Shown here: piece after piece, positions 17,814 through 26,582 of the stretch
Numbering within the stretch: the stretch's first letter is position 1
Layout of the letters: every line of letters begins with the position of its first letter
DNA from: Promethearchaeia archaeon
Lineage (GTDB): Archaea; Asgardarchaeota; Lokiarchaeia; Sigyniarchaeales; SOKP01
Direction: 5' to 3'
Assembly: GCA_029856105.1 (NCBI GenBank)
Contig: JAHQWH010000093.1
Location: 1-36,889 of the forward strand
Length of the DNA: 36,889 nucleotides
Program-made: the position numbers and the translations under genes
The notes under the pieces: generated by a model
What the model saw: the letters and a program-made list of their open reading frames with translations, nothing else
Told to the model about the DNA's origin: nothing
The model's database searches: none

Positions 17814-18221
17814 TTAGCTTTCCTTTATCATAAGGATATTTAAAATATCGAAGAATATCAATATCGAGCCTATAATTGAAAAGTAAAAACCTATTTGGGC
17901 GGTAGGAAGATAAATGAATTCTTCTGTGACGATTTTAAAAATGAATATCAAAAAAAATCCCAACCCAACGAAATTAATAATTACAGAATTAATTCTATAA
18001 TCTATTTTATAAACGATTAAACCCGTTCCCACTAAACAGATTATTCCGCTAATTAAAGGAAATAGATATAAAAAAGAATCTTCAATTGCTACACTCGTCG
18101 TAACAACATATATGTATATTAAGGATTGGTTGGAGAACCAAGATAAAAATTGCGATATTATTAATAATATCGAGCCAGTTAATCCTAACAAACGAAAATC
18201 TAAATATTTTTTGATATTCAT
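17814..18221 (-). CDS. Four-helix membrane protein of unknown function
   Basis: 135 aa with four hydrophobic segments (about 10-27, 35-66, 76-100, 108-130), mostly Ile/Leu/Phe, and short loops. No family recognised. It precedes the membrane-anchored winged-helix gene with a 19 nt gap to the proposed start, an arrangement common for a membrane sensor or partner and its regulator; that link is inference. It is divergent from the first acyltransferase gene. Confidence 0.6.
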   Translation of the reverse strand: MNIKKYLDFRLLGLTGSILLIISQFLSWFSNQSLIYIYVVTTSVAIEDSFLYLFPLISGIICLVGTGLIVYKIDYRINSVIINFVGLGFFLIFIFKIVTEEFIYLPTAQIGFYFSIIGSILIFFDILNILMIKES

Positions 18222-18337
18222 AATTCTTTATCTCTATACGATTTTTATATTAAAAAAAACGTTCAAATAGTATAAACTAAAATAGTAATATTAATTTAAG
18301 TCTTAAAATACAACTACAAAAAAAATTTTGAACTGAA

Positions 18338-19711
18338 ATGTCGTCGGAAAAAGAAAATGAAATTAATATGGATTCGATACCACTTCTCGATTATTTAAAG
18401 CAAGCGATCCCAGTTGAGGAACTTAGGGATTACGCGTCTGTAAGGCGTATTGGGAGCATAGATTTCGTCAAAGGATTCGCGATCGTCTTTATAATAATAG
18501 CTCATACAGGAGGTGCTTGGCTTGATTCTACTTGGATATTTGTCTATGGTTTAGGGTTTACTTTTCTTGACATTCTTGGTCCATCTTTATTTGTTTTTTT
18601 GTCTGCATTAAGCGTGGTTTTTAGTATTCGGCGAAAAAAGGGAGCTTTACCGGAAAAGGTCATAAGAAATAGAATTTTTTCTCGAGGAATAATGATTATT
18701 GTAATTGCAATTATATTCAATTTAGTTTCTATCGAGTTCACAATTCCCGGATATTCCTTTCCCGCCACACTTTGGGGTTGGAACATCCTAATGTTTATAG
18801 GCGCTTCACAGATCTTCTCTTATTACGCTTTAAAACTTAGTAAAATTTCTCGAGCTGTAATAGGAATGTTTATTGTTTTTACATCTGACACGATTAGACT
18901 TTGGCTTTTTCAAGGAAAAGAAACGGGAAATGTGTTTATCTCTATTTTACACTATATTATAGTCTCACCTTCTCCTATGACCCCGTTGTTACCCTGGCTC
19001 TCAATCTGTTTTCTTTCTTCGATTTTTGGAGAATACTTGTACGAAGCCATGATTGGTGGAACGAAAAAAGATTATAAAAAGTTATTTCGAACCTTTTTCT
19101 ATTGGGGGATTTTCCTTGTTCTTACTGGCATTTTTTTAGGTAGCAATGCATACGTTCCCGGAGGTTTTACAACCAGTGAACTTCCTTTAAATGAATATCC
19201 TCATATAGATCTTTTAAATACAATGCGAACTAAAAGTATCTTCTCTATATTTACATATCCTGGGATGTGGGAATTTTTAATCAGGGGACGAGCGCCTAAC
19301 ATGATATACAATTTAGGTGCTGCGCTTTTACTTATTGCTATTAGTTTCTATTTTATCGACATAAAAAGGAAAATGAATGTTTTTATATCCATGATGAATT
19401 ACTATGGAAAAGTGTCGTTGAGTTTGTTTTTGCTACATTTTATATTTATCACGCTCTTTTTAAGTTCTCTCAATTTGGTTGTTTTCGTATTCGTTGTTTT
19501 TGCTTATTTGGGATTTTGGGGGTTCACTGCATACATTTGGAACGAGTTCTATGGCGGTATGGGTTCGCCAGAGTGGTTTATGGCCCAAGTCGGTAGAATT
19601 GGGCAGAAGACAGGGAAGACTGTTAAGAAGGAAATACGCATAATAGAAGAAGAAATAAAAGAGACGATACAAAAAATAAAACAAGAACACGATAAAGATT
19701 CAAAAGGATAA
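18338..19711 (+). CDS. Polytopic membrane acyltransferase-like protein, paralog 1
   Basis: 457 aa, about ten membrane segments. Residues about 40-62 read RIGSIDFVKGFAIVFIIIAH, the 'R--SID--RG-AI---I--H' signature that opens DUF1624/HGSNAT-type and acyltransferase-3-type integral membrane acyltransferases; GKVSLSLFLLH near residue 363 matches the penultimate segment of these families. They move an acyl group across or onto membrane-exposed sugars or lipids; the substrate is unknown. A 35-residue amphipathic N-terminus precedes the first helix and the C-terminus is a long Lys/Glu coiled stretch (from about 415) absent from paralog 2. It sits 141 nt before that paralog. Confidence 0.6.
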   Translation: MSSEKENEINMDSIPLLDYLKQAIPVEELRDYASVRRIGSIDFVKGFAIVFIIIAHTGGAWLDSTWIFVYGLGFTFLDILGPSLFVFLSALSVVFSIRRKKGALPEKVIRNRIFSRGIMIIVIAIIFNLVSIEFTIPGYSFPATLWGWNILMFIGASQIFSYYALKLSKISRAVIGMFIVFTSDTIRLWLFQGKETGNVFISILHYIIVSPSPMTPLLPWLSICFLSSIFGEYLYEAMIGGTKKDYKKLFRTFFYWGIFLVLTGIFLGSNAYVPGGFTTSELPLNEYPHIDLLNTMRTKSIFSIFTYPGMWEFLIRGRAPNMIYNLGAALLLIAISFYFIDIKRKMNVFISMMNYYGKVSLSLFLLHFIFITLFLSSLNLVVFVFVVFAYLGFWGFTAYIWNEFYGGMGSPEWFMAQVGRIGQKTGKTVKKEIRIIEEEIKETIQKIKQEHDKDSKG

Positions 19712-19852
19712 GTCGCTACAAATAATTTCTAATAGAATTTTAAATAATTTCTAATTTCTTATCTCAATTTTTCTTTTTTGTGATAAAGTTTAAATTTTCA
19801 TAAGACAAGAATATTCTATAATTTTCAAGTAATAATTTTAATTGGTGAAAAA

Positions 19853-21124
19853 ATGTCGATTGAAAATGAATTAGGAACGGCAACTGAATCCCCTCCACTA
19901 TTCAATTATTTGCAAGAATTAATCCCATTAGAAGATATTAGGGATTTTGCTTCGCCAAAACGAATTGGAAGCATTGATTTTGTAAAAGGTTTCGCAATTG
20001 TTTTTATTATATTAGCGCATTCGGGTAGCGCTTGGTTAAACATTGAAAACCAATATGTTTACGGGATATTATTTTCATTAATGGATTTCCTTGGCCCATC
20101 GCTATTTGTTTTTCTTTCGTCTCTAAGCGTAATTTTCAGCATAAAAAATAAGCAAAACATACTCCCTCCTAAAGTAATTCGCATGCGAATTTTCTCGAGA
20201 GGCGCAATGATTATCCTAATAGCGATGATTTATAATGTTGTATCCCTAACTTTGGATGGATTTGGCGTACCATTCCCTTTAAGCCTTTGGGGTTGGAATA
20301 TTCTCATGTTTATTGGTTTCTCTCAGATCTTTTCGTTTTACGCTCTAAAATTAACTAAGCTTTATCGGGGCATTTTTGCTATTTTAATCGTAGTATTTTC
20401 AAATGTGATTAGAGACCTAATTTTTATTCCAGGATTAGAAGGGAATAATTTAATCGTAATCGTAATTCATTTTATAGTAATCGGACCAAACCCCATGGTA
20501 CCCCTCCTTCCGGGTCTTGCTATCTGCTTTATTTCTACTATCTTTGGAGAATATCTCCACGAAGCTATGAATAAGGGGACTGACGATGCGTATGTTGGTT
20601 TATTTCGCATTTTTATGGTTTGGGGTATTATCTTGGTGGCGGTAGGTATTGGTTTTGGTTCTCAATTGTACACTGAATCTTCAATGCCAGGTGGACTCTT
20701 AGAATATCCTCACATGATCTTATTAAGTGTAGCAAATGAACAAAGCTACTTTGTAATTCCCGGAATGCCTGAGTTTTTAATTAGGGGTAGAGGCCCAAAC
20801 ATGTTTTATAATTTAGGTGCTGCGCTTTTAATAATAGCTATCTGCTTTTATTTTATTGACATCAAGAAGAAATATGGTAATTTCGTTAAAATGCTAGTAT
20901 ATTACGGTAAAGTCTCGTTAAGCCTATTTTTTGTGCACCAGCTATTTCTTGGTTTATTTATTGGACAATTCGATGTAATTCTTTTCCTCATTATAAACAT
21001 AACTTATGTTGCTTTTATGGGTTTCTTAATGTATATTTGGATGGAGTACGCAAATGGAGTCGGAAGCCCGGAGTGGTTAATGGCTTATATTGGAAGTCTT
21101 GGGAAGAAGAAACGAAAAAAATAG
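19853..21124 (+). CDS. Polytopic membrane acyltransferase-like protein, paralog 2
   Basis: 423 aa, very similar along its length to the gene before it: both begin with a short Glu-rich segment and a 'PL--YL/YLQE-IP-E--RD-AS--RIGSIDFVKGFAIVFII' stretch, share SLWGWNILMFIG-SQIFS, FLIRGR-PNM-YNLGAALL and YGKVSLSLF--H, and end with GSPEW. Shared family features are the opening SIDFVKG...AH motif and the late His. It lacks the charged C-terminal tail of paralog 1, ending in GKKKRKK. Tandem duplication is evident; diverged loop sequences suggest different acceptors. A T-rich stretch follows. Confidence 0.6.
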   Translation: MSIENELGTATESPPLFNYLQELIPLEDIRDFASPKRIGSIDFVKGFAIVFIILAHSGSAWLNIENQYVYGILFSLMDFLGPSLFVFLSSLSVIFSIKNKQNILPPKVIRMRIFSRGAMIILIAMIYNVVSLTLDGFGVPFPLSLWGWNILMFIGFSQIFSFYALKLTKLYRGIFAILIVVFSNVIRDLIFIPGLEGNNLIVIVIHFIVIGPNPMVPLLPGLAICFISTIFGEYLHEAMNKGTDDAYVGLFRIFMVWGIILVAVGIGFGSQLYTESSMPGGLLEYPHMILLSVANEQSYFVIPGMPEFLIRGRGPNMFYNLGAALLIIAICFYFIDIKKKYGNFVKMLVYYGKVSLSLFFVHQLFLGLFIGQFDVILFLIINITYVAFMGFLMYIWMEYANGVGSPEWLMAYIGSLGKKKRKK

Positions 21125-21151
21125 AAAAAAAACATACGCAAACTCAAAAAT

Positions 21152-21178
21152 ATTTTTTCCTTATTACTTTTTTCTTTT
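21152..21178 (+). terminator. T-rich tract, probable archaeal terminator
   Basis: Runs of T (TTTTTT, then ACTTTTTTCTTTT) follow the second acyltransferase gene within 55 nt. Archaeal RNA polymerase stops at such oligo-T tracts without a hairpin. Confidence 0.4.
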
Positions 21179-21199
21179 GAAGTACCATCCAGTCCTAAA

Positions 21200-21210
21200 C
21201 ATATAAATAC
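21200..21210 (+). promoter_or_regulatory. Possible TATA box of the GTPase gene
   Basis: CATATAAATAC lies about 120 nt before the GTPase start in an AT-rich leader, after a T-rich terminator-like tract. If used, the transcript would have a leader of some 90 nt. AT-rich background makes this weak. Confidence 0.25.
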
Positions 21211-21326
21211 CTTTAAGATAATATTGAATATAGTAAAATTAATAAAATAAAAATTGTAAATGTTCTCATTAGTAAGGATGAATTTTTGAACATCCTTAAC
21301 CTAAGAGAAATAATTACAACTCTTTG

Positions 21327-21866
21327 GTGAAATCGTTGGATAAATCGTCGGATATATCGTCGTTTAAGTTTAAAGTTTGTTTGTTTGGGCCTGGAAATGT
21401 AGGTAAAACCTCTTTACTCATCCGATATATAAAGGATTACTTTACTTCTGATTTAAAACAGACAATTGGTTCGAATTTTTTAATAAAGGATGTTGAAATT
21501 GACCAAAAAATCGTTAGACTTTTGTTATGGGACATAGGCGGTCAAGATCAGTTTGCAAAACTACGCTCGATCTATTTCAAAGGGAGTAATGCGGCATTTG
21601 GAGTCTTCGATTTAACTTCGCCTCAATCCCTTTTAAAACTCCCTGGATGGATTAGCAGTATAAAGAAAACAGTTAAAAAATCAATACCTATACTTATAGT
21701 CGGAAATAAGAACGATTTAGAACGCCAAATTGAGAGGGGTGAGGCAGAAGACTTGGCAAAGCGATTAAATTGCGAGTATTTAGAAACTTCTGCAAAAACG
21801 GGAGAAAATGTTGAAATAGCTTTTGAGAAATTAGCTCGAGCTTTGATCTCGAGTACCTTAAGTTAA
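21327..21866 (+). CDS. Ras-like small GTPase
   Basis: About 179 aa. All five G motifs are present: G1 GPGNVGKT, G2 Thr in LKQTIGSNF, G3 WDIGGQ, G4 GNKNDL and G5 ETSAKTG. WDIGGQ, with Gln after the Gly pair, and the order of motifs place it with the Rab/Ras-like GTPases abundant in Asgard archaea. The C-terminus ends ALISSTLS without any cysteine, so prenylation as in eukaryotic Rabs is not possible. The start is GTG 21327 or the adjacent TTG 21324. A 200 nt AT-rich leader holds a TATA-like ATATAAATA. No GEF, GAP or roadblock gene is next to it. Confidence 0.92.
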   Translation: MKSLDKSSDISSFKFKVCLFGPGNVGKTSLLIRYIKDYFTSDLKQTIGSNFLIKDVEIDQKIVRLLLWDIGGQDQFAKLRSIYFKGSNAAFGVFDLTSPQSLLKLPGWISSIKKTVKKSIPILIVGNKNDLERQIERGEAEDLAKRLNCEYLETSAKTGENVEIAFEKLARALISSTLS

Positions 21867-21898
21867 ATTTCAATAACTTATTTAATCATTCAATCGTT

Positions 21899-22543
21899 CT
21901 AACTTATTTTTATGTCAAGTTTTTGTATCTCTTCAACCAAATTATCCAATCCAATAAATCTTATTGAATTTATTCCTAATACCCGCGCTGATCGAACGTT
22001 ATTAAAACCATCGTCAATAAATATAATTTCTTCTGGTTTACACCCTGCTATTTTTAAAGCATACTCGAAAACTTTCGGGTCTGGTTTTGTCATGTGTATT
22101 TCATGCGAGAGAATAAATTCGTCAAAAAGCTCCCAAATATTCCATTTTTGTTTCTTCAAATAAGACCAATGACTTGAATTAATATTTGACATGCAAATTA
22201 TCTTTAGATTATTGAAAGTTTTGATTTTTCTAAGTAACTCAACCATATCTAGATTGAGGTCTGCAATAATACTATTAAAAGCGTTATAAAACTCAGTTTG
22301 ATCAAGAGCACATACTTCAAGTAATTCGCAAGCTTGTTGGTAGAACTCTTTATCTGTTATTCTACCTTGGTGATAAGTATCTGATTGACGAAAAAATTCT
22401 AACATTATCGGAGTTTTAGGTTTATTCAGAGGAGATGGAGTTATTACTTCATTAAAGAACCGACTAAAATCTAAATCAATCATAACATCTCCTAAATCGA
22501 TAATAACACACTTTATTTTTTTTTGTTTTTTTATTTTTGTAAT
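21899..22543 (-). CDS. HAD-superfamily hydrolase (AUU start proposed)
   Basis: HAD motifs: I in VIIDLGDVMID, II in ICMSNINSS, III in HMTKPDP, IV in FIDDGFNNV. The helical cap lies between I and II, as in subfamily IA phosphatases. The first ATG (22483) falls inside motif I and would remove the nucleophile Asp, so the gene must start upstream. The frame is open back to the stop at 22550-22552 but holds no ATG, GTG or TTG. AUU at 22543, five bases after GGTGAT, gives a Lys-rich lead followed by IKCVIIDLGDV. AUA 22516 is another option. Substrate unknown. It lies between convergent GTPase and upstream ThrRS gene. Confidence 0.75.
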   Translation of the reverse strand: MTKIKKQKKIKCVIIDLGDVMIDLDFSRFFNEVITPSPLNKPKTPIMLEFFRQSDTYHQGRITDKEFYQQACELLEVCALDQTEFYNAFNSIIADLNLDMVELLRKIKTFNNLKIICMSNINSSHWSYLKKQKWNIWELFDEFILSHEIHMTKPDPKVFEYALKIAGCKPEEIIFIDDGFNNVRSARVLGINSIRFIGLDNLVEEIQKLDIKIS

Positions 22544-22548
22544 CTTAC

Positions 22549-22554
22549 ATCACC
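22549..22554 (-). promoter_or_regulatory. Shine-Dalgarno-like site for the HAD hydrolase
   Basis: Minus-strand GGTGAT, a perfect part of the GGAGGTGATC consensus, stands five bases before AUU 22543, the same spacing as at the winged-helix gene. Confidence 0.5.
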
Positions 22555-22574
22555 ATATATGCGCAATTCGCGTT

Positions 22575-24635
22575 TTATTTTCTAAAATACACTTTGGTTG
22601 AAAATCGTCTAAAAGGCTTTGGTAATTTGTGTTTAGGGAACCCTTTTGTGTCTTTGTCGAGCATTTCGAGTAGTTCGCTTAATTTTATATTGTTTACGTT
22701 TTTTGAAGTACCTTTTTTTGGACCAATAGGTTGACCGATTAATCTTTGTCGCACCGAAATGGTTTGAGCTTCTTGCTCTTTTTTACCTAATATTACTGTA
22801 TAAGGAATCCACTCCACTTCTGATTGTCGAATCTTTTTTCCTAATTTTTCATCTCTATCATCAAAATCTACTCTGTAAAATTCTCTGCTGAGAATCTCCA
22901 AAACTTTTTCAGCGTATTCTTTCTGATCTTCACTAACTGTGATAATTCTTACTTGTATAGGGGATATCCAAGTCTTAAATCCGGGAACAATTTTGTCCTT
23001 ATCCCTTACAGCTGTTTCAATCAACCCCCATAAAATTCTTTCTAGCCCTCCCGTTGGAGAATTGTGAAGAATTACCGGATACTTCTTTACACCATCAATA
23101 TCTGTAAAATGAATGTCGTATTTTTGTCTCTTTTTTCCTTCGTTATCGACCATATATTCAAGCGAACTTTCTACGTCAATTTGGTTAGTTGAGAGTGTAG
23201 CGCTTCTATTTTGAGCTGAGAGAACTGGTCTTTCGAACTTTAAAACAAAGTAAAAGTACCGTTCTTCCCATAATTCTAATAAAGCTGGTTGTCCTTCTTT
23301 CTTTACTAAATCTTTAATCCATTCCTTGTTTTCTCTATAAAAATCTTGAGTTGCTCTGAAAATTATGTAAGATTTAATTCCCAGGTCGTCTAAAAGATTT
23401 TTTATTAAGAAGTATTGACTTTTAAATTCTTCTACGGAGGACTTTACATCTTTGCATAATGTATGCATATCAGGCATTACAAAACTTCTTAACCTTCTCA
23501 AGCCTGTAAGCTCCCCTTTCATTTCCCGTCTAAAGGAATATTGTTCCCATTCATATACTTTTAATGGGAAATAATGAGGTTTTAAATTCATAGAGCTTAA
23601 TAAATCAAAAAGTAAGAAATCAGAAGCATATCTTAATATATACCTATCATTTCCCGATTCAACCCAATAACTCCTCGCTGGAAAACGCGCAGTTTGTGCG
23701 GTTAACTTTTTGTTTTTAGTAGTGTACATAAGAGGAGTGTCAATAAGAAGAGCGCCATAATCAATTATCCTATCTTCCACAAAACTTTTAATCAAGTTTT
23801 TCATAATCACTCCTTTACTATACCAACGGAGATTCCCCGCATCTGTATTTGGATCAAAATCTACAAGCTCAAATTCTTTCATTACTTTGATATGAGCTGG
23901 TTCGATACCTTCGTCTGTTCTTTTTGTTCCTAATTCAGATTCTAAGAAAAGCTGGAAATCTTCGTCTTTAGTCTCTTTTAAGGGCAATACTTTATTATCT
24001 TCATCAAATTCTAAATCTAATTCAGTTCCTTGGGGGGTTATTACTTTAAACACAGCCGTTTCTATGTGTTCTTCGGGTTGAATGTATAGCTTTACATCTC
24101 GGTACATTTCAGCTACTTCGTGACCAATACAGTTTATTTTAAAAGATTTGTACCAACCAAATGGAGAAAACTTTGCTTCTATACCTTTTTCTTTTAAGAA
24201 TTCTGCTATTTTAGGACAAACATCCATAGCGTTTGATTCATTACTAAGAAATTTGCTTAAATGCGCCCAAGGGTAAACTAATACTTGATCAACCCTATAT
24301 ACATCCCTTTCTTTTATTAACTCAAGAATTTTTCTTGGTTTTCCTTTGATTTGGCCACTTTCAATCTTTTTATTATATTCTCTTATCACTTCGTTTTTAA
24401 GTCTAATTTTTTCGGGAAAATTAGTTATTTGATTTATTGCGTCTTCTATCACTTGAGCACCTTGTTTGGAAATCAAATCTGTATCGTAAGTATCTTGATC
24501 TTCTACAGATACGTAAGCTACTAAAATTAAACCCTCCATTTTAATTACATCTTCGGGAAAGTCTTGTGGATTGCTTGTGGCTACTTTATTTTTTATAACT
24601 TCTACCTTATCGGAGTGAATTAATAAAATTTTCAT
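22575..24635 (-). CDS. thrS: Threonyl-tRNA synthetase, archaeal type with N-terminal editing domain
   Basis: 686 aa. The N-terminus MKILLIHSDKVE opens the archaeal editing domain, which resembles D-aminoacyl-tRNA deacylase and removes Ser from tRNA-Thr (residues about 1-145, including VYPWAHLS). The class II core has YSFRREMKGELTGLRRLRSF and PDMHTLC as motif 2 region, and PTGGLERILWGLIE as motif 3; the anticodon-binding domain follows (ISPIQVRII...). The position that usually carries a zinc-binding Cys in archaeal enzymes (after RYAS) reads Asp here, as far as I can align from memory. The ATG at 24635 is the natural start. It is divergent from translin. Confidence 0.93.
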   Translation of the reverse strand: MKILLIHSDKVEVIKNKVATSNPQDFPEDVIKMEGLILVAYVSVEDQDTYDTDLISKQGAQVIEDAINQITNFPEKIRLKNEVIREYNKKIESGQIKGKPRKILELIKERDVYRVDQVLVYPWAHLSKFLSNESNAMDVCPKIAEFLKEKGIEAKFSPFGWYKSFKINCIGHEVAEMYRDVKLYIQPEEHIETAVFKVITPQGTELDLEFDEDNKVLPLKETKDEDFQLFLESELGTKRTDEGIEPAHIKVMKEFELVDFDPNTDAGNLRWYSKGVIMKNLIKSFVEDRIIDYGALLIDTPLMYTTKNKKLTAQTARFPARSYWVESGNDRYILRYASDFLLFDLLSSMNLKPHYFPLKVYEWEQYSFRREMKGELTGLRRLRSFVMPDMHTLCKDVKSSVEEFKSQYFLIKNLLDDLGIKSYIIFRATQDFYRENKEWIKDLVKKEGQPALLELWEERYFYFVLKFERPVLSAQNRSATLSTNQIDVESSLEYMVDNEGKKRQKYDIHFTDIDGVKKYPVILHNSPTGGLERILWGLIETAVRDKDKIVPGFKTWISPIQVRIITVSEDQKEYAEKVLEILSREFYRVDFDDRDEKLGKKIRQSEVEWIPYTVILGKKEQEAQTISVRQRLIGQPIGPKKGTSKNVNNIKLSELLEMLDKDTKGFPKHKLPKPFRRFSTKVYFRK

Positions 24636-24728
24636 GATTATATCAAAAATCCTAAATATTTTTCTTCCTTTAGATAATTAACAATTTAAAATTGAAATTA
24701 ATTATTACTAAAATATTTATTTATAAGA

Positions 24729-25343
24729 ATGAGGCTTAAAAATATTTTCTCAGAATTAACCCAAGTTCTGGATAAATTAGATCAAGATAGAGAAGAAATA
24801 CTCAAAATGTCCAGAAGGTTAATTCGGGAATGTAGTATTGCAATAAAACATATACATCGAAAAGAATTTAATCAATATCGCGAAAAAGTTTCAAATATAA
24901 AACAGAACCATAAAGAACTATTATTATTGGTAAAAAATAATCCAAGCGTTTTAGTCAAGTATTTAAAAACTGCAGAACAAGAATACGCAGAAGCTGTTGC
25001 TTTTTATTCGATTATTTCAAAAGAGGCTCTTCCATTGCCTAGTGAATTGAACATTACACCTTTAAATTATGCTTTAGGGCTTGCTGATGTAATTGGAGAA
25101 TTGCGAAGATACGCGCTAGATAATATTAGAAATTCTATTATAGACGATCTAAACTATATTTTAGAAAGTATGGATGATATCTACACGCAATTATTTTCGC
25201 TTGATTACCCCTCTGGATTAACTCAAGATTTAAGGCACAAAACAGATGTAGCGAGAAGTATAATAGAGAAAACTAGAGGGGACGTTTCAATCTCCCTTCA
25301 AATGAATGATTTAAAAAAATGTATGGAAAAAAGTCTTAAATAA
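24729..25343 (+). CDS. Translin family protein
   Basis: 204 aa, all helical. Landmarks of the translin/TRAX fold appear in order: DREEILKMSRRLIRECSIAI, HRKEF, QEYAEAVAFY (the conserved E--EA pair), LPLPSELNITPLNYALGLAD, GELRRYALD, and LDYPSGLTQDLRHKTDVARS with ENTRGD-like IEKTRGDV. Translins bind single-stranded RNA or DNA; TRAX-type members and archaeal homologues form octameric RNases. The Glu and Asp residues needed for that activity (in EYAEA and LADVIGEL) seem present. It lies 37 nt before the RibL frame on the same strand, so it may be the first gene of that row. Confidence 0.88.
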   Translation: MRLKNIFSELTQVLDKLDQDREEILKMSRRLIRECSIAIKHIHRKEFNQYREKVSNIKQNHKELLLLVKNNPSVLVKYLKTAEQEYAEAVAFYSIISKEALPLPSELNITPLNYALGLADVIGELRRYALDNIRNSIIDDLNYILESMDDIYTQLFSLDYPSGLTQDLRHKTDVARSIIEKTRGDVSISLQMNDLKKCMEKSLK

Positions 25344-25380
25344 AAATTTAATGTAACACATTAAAACGAGATGAAAAAAA

Positions 25381-25818
25381 ATCGTTAAAAAAGTACTTAT
25401 AGCAGGAACTTTTGATCTGCTCCATCCAGGACATTTATACTTAATCCAAGAAGCTGCTAAAATGGGTGATGTCTATGTCATAGTATCTACAGATAAAAAC
25501 GCAGAGAAATTTAAAAATTATCAAATAATTGTACCTGAAGATCAAAGATTAGAAGTGATAAAAAATATAAAAAATGTAAAAGTAGCTAGATTAGGAAGAT
25601 CAGATAACGATACGCTTAAAACTGTTAAAGAAATAAATCCGGACATCATTCTCTTGGGGCCAGATCAAAAATACGATCTAGAAATACTAAAGCGAGGATT
25701 AATAGAAAAAGGACTGACCCACATAACAGTTAAAAGGTTAGATACTTATTATGATAAATATAAATTACACTCTTCTAGTCTTATTAAAAAGAAAATTGTA
25801 GAACAATTTAAAAAATAA
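25381..25818 (+). CDS. ribL: FAD synthetase RibL (FMN adenylyltransferase), non-canonical start or A8 frameshift
   Basis: It transfers AMP from ATP to FMN, giving FAD. The nucleotidyltransferase signature GTFDLLHPGHL (T/HxGH class) is coded at 25405-25437, upstream of the first in-frame ATG (25462). The frame opens after TGA 25372-25374 with AAA AAA AUC GUU, so no ATG/GTG/TTG exists before the motif. Either AUC 25381 is the start, or ATG 25371 is the start and the A8 run (25374-25381) carries one base too many: with seven A the product begins MKKIVKKVLIAGTFD. The rest, IILLGPDQKYD and SSSLIKKK, matches archaeal RibL. It is 16 nt before ribK, the preceding step. Confidence 0.85.
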   Translation: MVKKVLIAGTFDLLHPGHLYLIQEAAKMGDVYVIVSTDKNAEKFKNYQIIVPEDQRLEVIKNIKNVKVARLGRSDNDTLKTVKEINPDIILLGPDQKYDLEILKRGLIEKGLTHITVKRLDTYYDKYKLHSSSLIKKKIVEQFKK

Positions 25819-25834
25819 ACTTATTGGTGGACTA

Positions 25835-26539
25835 TTGGCTGAAGAAGAAATCTCACAGGAAAATTATGCTAATTGGTTTGCTCTTTATCAACTTTGTCAA
25901 TTAACAAAGAATAAGCGTAAAATTACTATAAGCACTATTAAATTTGGTGAAATATTAGGGTTAAGTCAACAATCAGGGAGTCGGAGAATTAACGCGTTAA
26001 TTGAATTACATTGGATCAAAAGAAAAACTGATGGTAAATCACAAACGATATCAATAACTAAAGAAGGAACTAATGTTATGCTTACAGTTTATAAAAATTT
26101 AAAAACTCTTCTTGAGTCAATTTTGATCGTTGGCGAAGTAGTAGAGGGAATGCACGAAGGTGGATATTACGTTTCCATTAAAGGCTATTACGATCAATTT
26201 AAAAAAAAATTAGGCTTCGAACCTTATATAGGTACATTAAATTTATTATTAACTGATACTACAAACACAATTTTACGTGAAAAACTACAAAATATATCAC
26301 CAGTTATAATTGAGGGATTTAAAGATCAAAATAGAGAATACGGGCCTGTTAAATGCTATGATGTGTACATCTCCCGAATGGATGATAAAAATAATCGCCG
26401 AAAAGCGGCTATATTAGACATTAAAAGAACTCATCACGAAAAAAGCATTATAGAGATTTTAGCTAAGCCATATTTAAGAGATTATTATAATTTGAAAGAT
26501 GGAGATAAGCTCATCATCGAATTAATTAAAAATAGATAG
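25835..26539 (+). CDS. ribK: CTP-dependent riboflavin kinase RibK with N-terminal winged helix
   Basis: 234 aa. Residues about 1-95 form a winged helix (LGLSQQSGSRRINALIEL as recognition region), the rest the archaeal CTP-dependent riboflavin kinase: GEVVEGMHEGGYYVSIKGY, LGFEPYIGTLNLLL, GFKDQNREYGPVKCY and LKDGDKLIIEL. It phosphorylates riboflavin to FMN. The fusion of a DNA-binding domain is usual in archaeal RibK and suggests self-regulation by flavin. TTG 25835 is the start, supported by GGTGG at 25826-25830. The ribL-ribK pair covers riboflavin to FAD. Confidence 0.92.
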   Translation: MAEEEISQENYANWFALYQLCQLTKNKRKITISTIKFGEILGLSQQSGSRRINALIELHWIKRKTDGKSQTISITKEGTNVMLTVYKNLKTLLESILIVGEVVEGMHEGGYYVSIKGYYDQFKKKLGFEPYIGTLNLLLTDTTNTILREKLQNISPVIIEGFKDQNREYGPVKCYDVYISRMDDKNNRRKAAILDIKRTHHEKSIIEILAKPYLRDYYNLKDGDKLIIELIKNR

Positions 26540-26582
26540 AAATACGATAGAATCTATTTAAATTATAAAATAAGATTTAATT

